Part shown: in pieces, positions 6,044 through 6,924 of the stretch
How the letters are laid out: each line of letters opens with the position of its first letter
Position numbering within the stretch: the first letter of the stretch is position 1
Source of the DNA: Spirochaetales bacterium
Lineage (GTDB): Bacteria; Spirochaetota; Spirochaetia; DSM-27196; SLAA01
Length of the DNA: 6,924 nucleotides
Direction: 5' to 3'
NCBI GenBank assembly: GCA_007126415.1
Contig: SLBH01000118.1
Location: 1 to 6,924 of the forward strand
The notes under the pieces: generated by a model
Seen by the model: the letters and a program-made list of their open reading frames with translations, nothing else
What the model was told of the DNA's origin: nothing
The model's database searches: none
Program-made: the position numbers and the translations under genes

Positions 6044-6081
6044 CCCGCCCGGTGCTCGGTAGCCGCCGAGTACCGGGCGGG
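6044..6081 (+). terminator. Strong hairpin after the SDF transporter gene
   Basis: The 16-bp arms 6044-6059 and 6066-6081 pair fully apart from one G-U wobble, with a six-base loop TAGCCG. The stem starts 20 bases after the stop codon. No T-run follows on the plus strand (ATCTCACACC), so it may be a U-poor terminator or an mRNA 3'-end stabilising stem. The minus strand also lacks a T-run. Confidence 0.6.
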
Positions 6082-6129
6082 ATCTCACACCTGCTTCTCG
6101 TGGGTAGCGCGATTACCGGCAGATCTCGG

Positions 6130-6135
6130 TATGAT
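6130..6135 (+). promoter_or_regulatory. Candidate -10 box for the receiver-PAS gene
   Basis: TATGAT matches five of six bases of the sigma70 -10 consensus and lies 47 bp before the ATG at 6182. No recognisable -35 box sits 16-18 bp upstream and no TG extension is present, so support is weak. The sequence AGATCT flanks it at 6121-6126 and 6154-6159. Confidence 0.25.
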
Positions 6136-6181
6136 TTGTAAACAACAACCGATAGATCTGTGGTAAGCTCTCACGAAGCGC

Positions 6182-6924
6182 ATGAGCGAACCGGACATCA
6201 ACTCAAGAAGTAGTGCGAACACTATTCTCCTTGTCGAGGACCAAACAATCGTCGCGCTCGCCGAGCGCAAGATGCTCGAACGCTTTGGGTACGCGGTTGA
6301 AACAGCCGCAACCGGAGAGCGTGCGGTGGAGCTTGCAAACGATAAACGCCAGATCGCTCTCGTTCTCATGGATATCGACCTCGGGCCCGGGATCGACGGG
6401 ACCGAGGCTGCGAGACGCATACTTGAGCTCCGGCGTCTGCCGATCGTGTTTCTTACCGCGCACGCCGAGCCTGAGTACGTAGAGCGCATGCGGTCGATCA
6501 CCCGTTACGGGTATCTGCTGAAGGGCTCGGCCGAGGTAGTGCTCAGGAGCACAATTGAGACTGCGTTCGAACTGTTTTATTCGCACGAACGTACGCGCCT
6601 GCAGGAAGCGAAATACGAGTACCTGTTTAACAGCACACTGGCTGCGGTGGCCCTCGTCGACAAGAATGGAAGCGTCGTACAGACCAACGCCGAGTTCACA
6701 CGCCTGTTCGGCTTCACCGCTGAGGAAGCCCAGGGTCAGTACATCGACGCCCTCATCGTGCCTGAAGCGCTGCGGGCCGAAGGAGTGAGTTTAACGCAGC
6801 GCGTTGTCGCCGGTGATGAGGTTTGCCGTAGCACCCGGAGGCGGCGTAAAGACGGGCGAGAGGTTGATGTGGAGGTGCGTGCCGGACGGGCTCAGATCGG
6901 AGAGGAGTGGCTCGCGCATGTCAT
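6182..6924 (+). CDS. Response regulator receiver domain with PAS domain (3' end outside window)
   Basis: 247 complete codons are visible and the frame is still open at the window end. After a short N-terminus (MSEPDINSRSSAN) comes a receiver domain at about residues 14-128. It has the acidic pair Glu19-Asp20, the phosphorylatable Asp64 (LMDIDLG), a GIDGTEAA block, the switch Thr92 (FLTAH) and the conserved Lys114 (YLLKG). The proline that usually follows that lysine is replaced by Gly. A helical linker (FELFYSHERTRLQEAKYEYLF) leads into a PAS domain from about residue 145, with ALVDKNGSVVQTNAEFTRLFGFTAEEAQG and later RRKDGREVDVEVRAG. The whole protein is probably cytoplasmic, and the missing C-terminus may be a histidine kinase or other output; this cannot be told here. 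The ATG at 6182 has only a weak AAG-type ribosome binding site, but it is the natural start just before the receiver fold. A strong hairpin separates it from the SDF gene. Confidence 0.88.
   Translation, partial: MSEPDINSRSSANTILLVEDQTIVALAERKMLERFGYAVETAATGERAVELANDKRQIALVLMDIDLGPGIDGTEAARRILELRRLPIVFLTAHAEPEYVERMRSITRYGYLLKGSAEVVLRSTIETAFELFYSHERTRLQEAKYEYLFNSTLAAVALVDKNGSVVQTNAEFTRLFGFTAEEAQGQYIDALIVPEALRAEGVSLTQRVVAGDEVCRSTRRRRKDGREVDVEVRAGRAQIGEEWLAHV

Overview
The window is a GC-rich (roughly 60% by eye), gene-dense bacterial chromosome segment. It holds five protein-coding genes, two of them cut by the window edges. I see no RNA gene, insertion sequence, CRISPR array or phage gene. The partial first gene looks like the end of an outer-membrane beta-barrel protein, which would imply a Gram-negative-type envelope. 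The mix of a YgiQ radical SAM protein, sodium-linked transporters and a receiver-PAS signalling protein would suit a free-living, perhaps salt- or alkali-tolerant bacterium. A spirochaete is my weak guess; nothing here fixes the phylum.

Layout. Bases 1-677 (+) are the 3' end of the putative surface protein. It converges on, and overlaps by 16 bp, a YgiQ-family radical SAM gene (662-2701, minus) whose last ~60 codons are a low-complexity Ser/Gly/Arg tail. Upstream of ygiQ on the same strand lies an NhaC-family Na+/H+ antiporter gene (2922-4433, minus). The two are separated by a good intrinsic terminator (2851-2888), so they are probably separate transcription units. A 390-bp divergent intergenic region (4434-4823) follows. 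It has a 17-bp tandem repeat, two adjacent dyads and a clear sigma70-type promoter that drives a sodium:dicarboxylate symporter (SDF) fold transporter (4824-6023, +). A strong hairpin ends that gene. The last gene (6182 to the window end, +) encodes a receiver domain followed by a PAS domain and runs off the edge.

How the genes relate. The nhaC gene and the SDF transporter gene are divergent and share one control region. A plausible reading is that one handles Na+ extrusion or pH homeostasis and the other solute uptake driven by an ion gradient. The SDF protein lacks several residues that classical glutamate/aspartate transporters use for substrate and sodium, so it should not be labelled a glutamate or C4-dicarboxylate carrier without evidence. 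This unusual transporter and its structured divergent control region are the most interesting parts of the window. The rest looks ordinary, and I do not see a multi-gene novel system.
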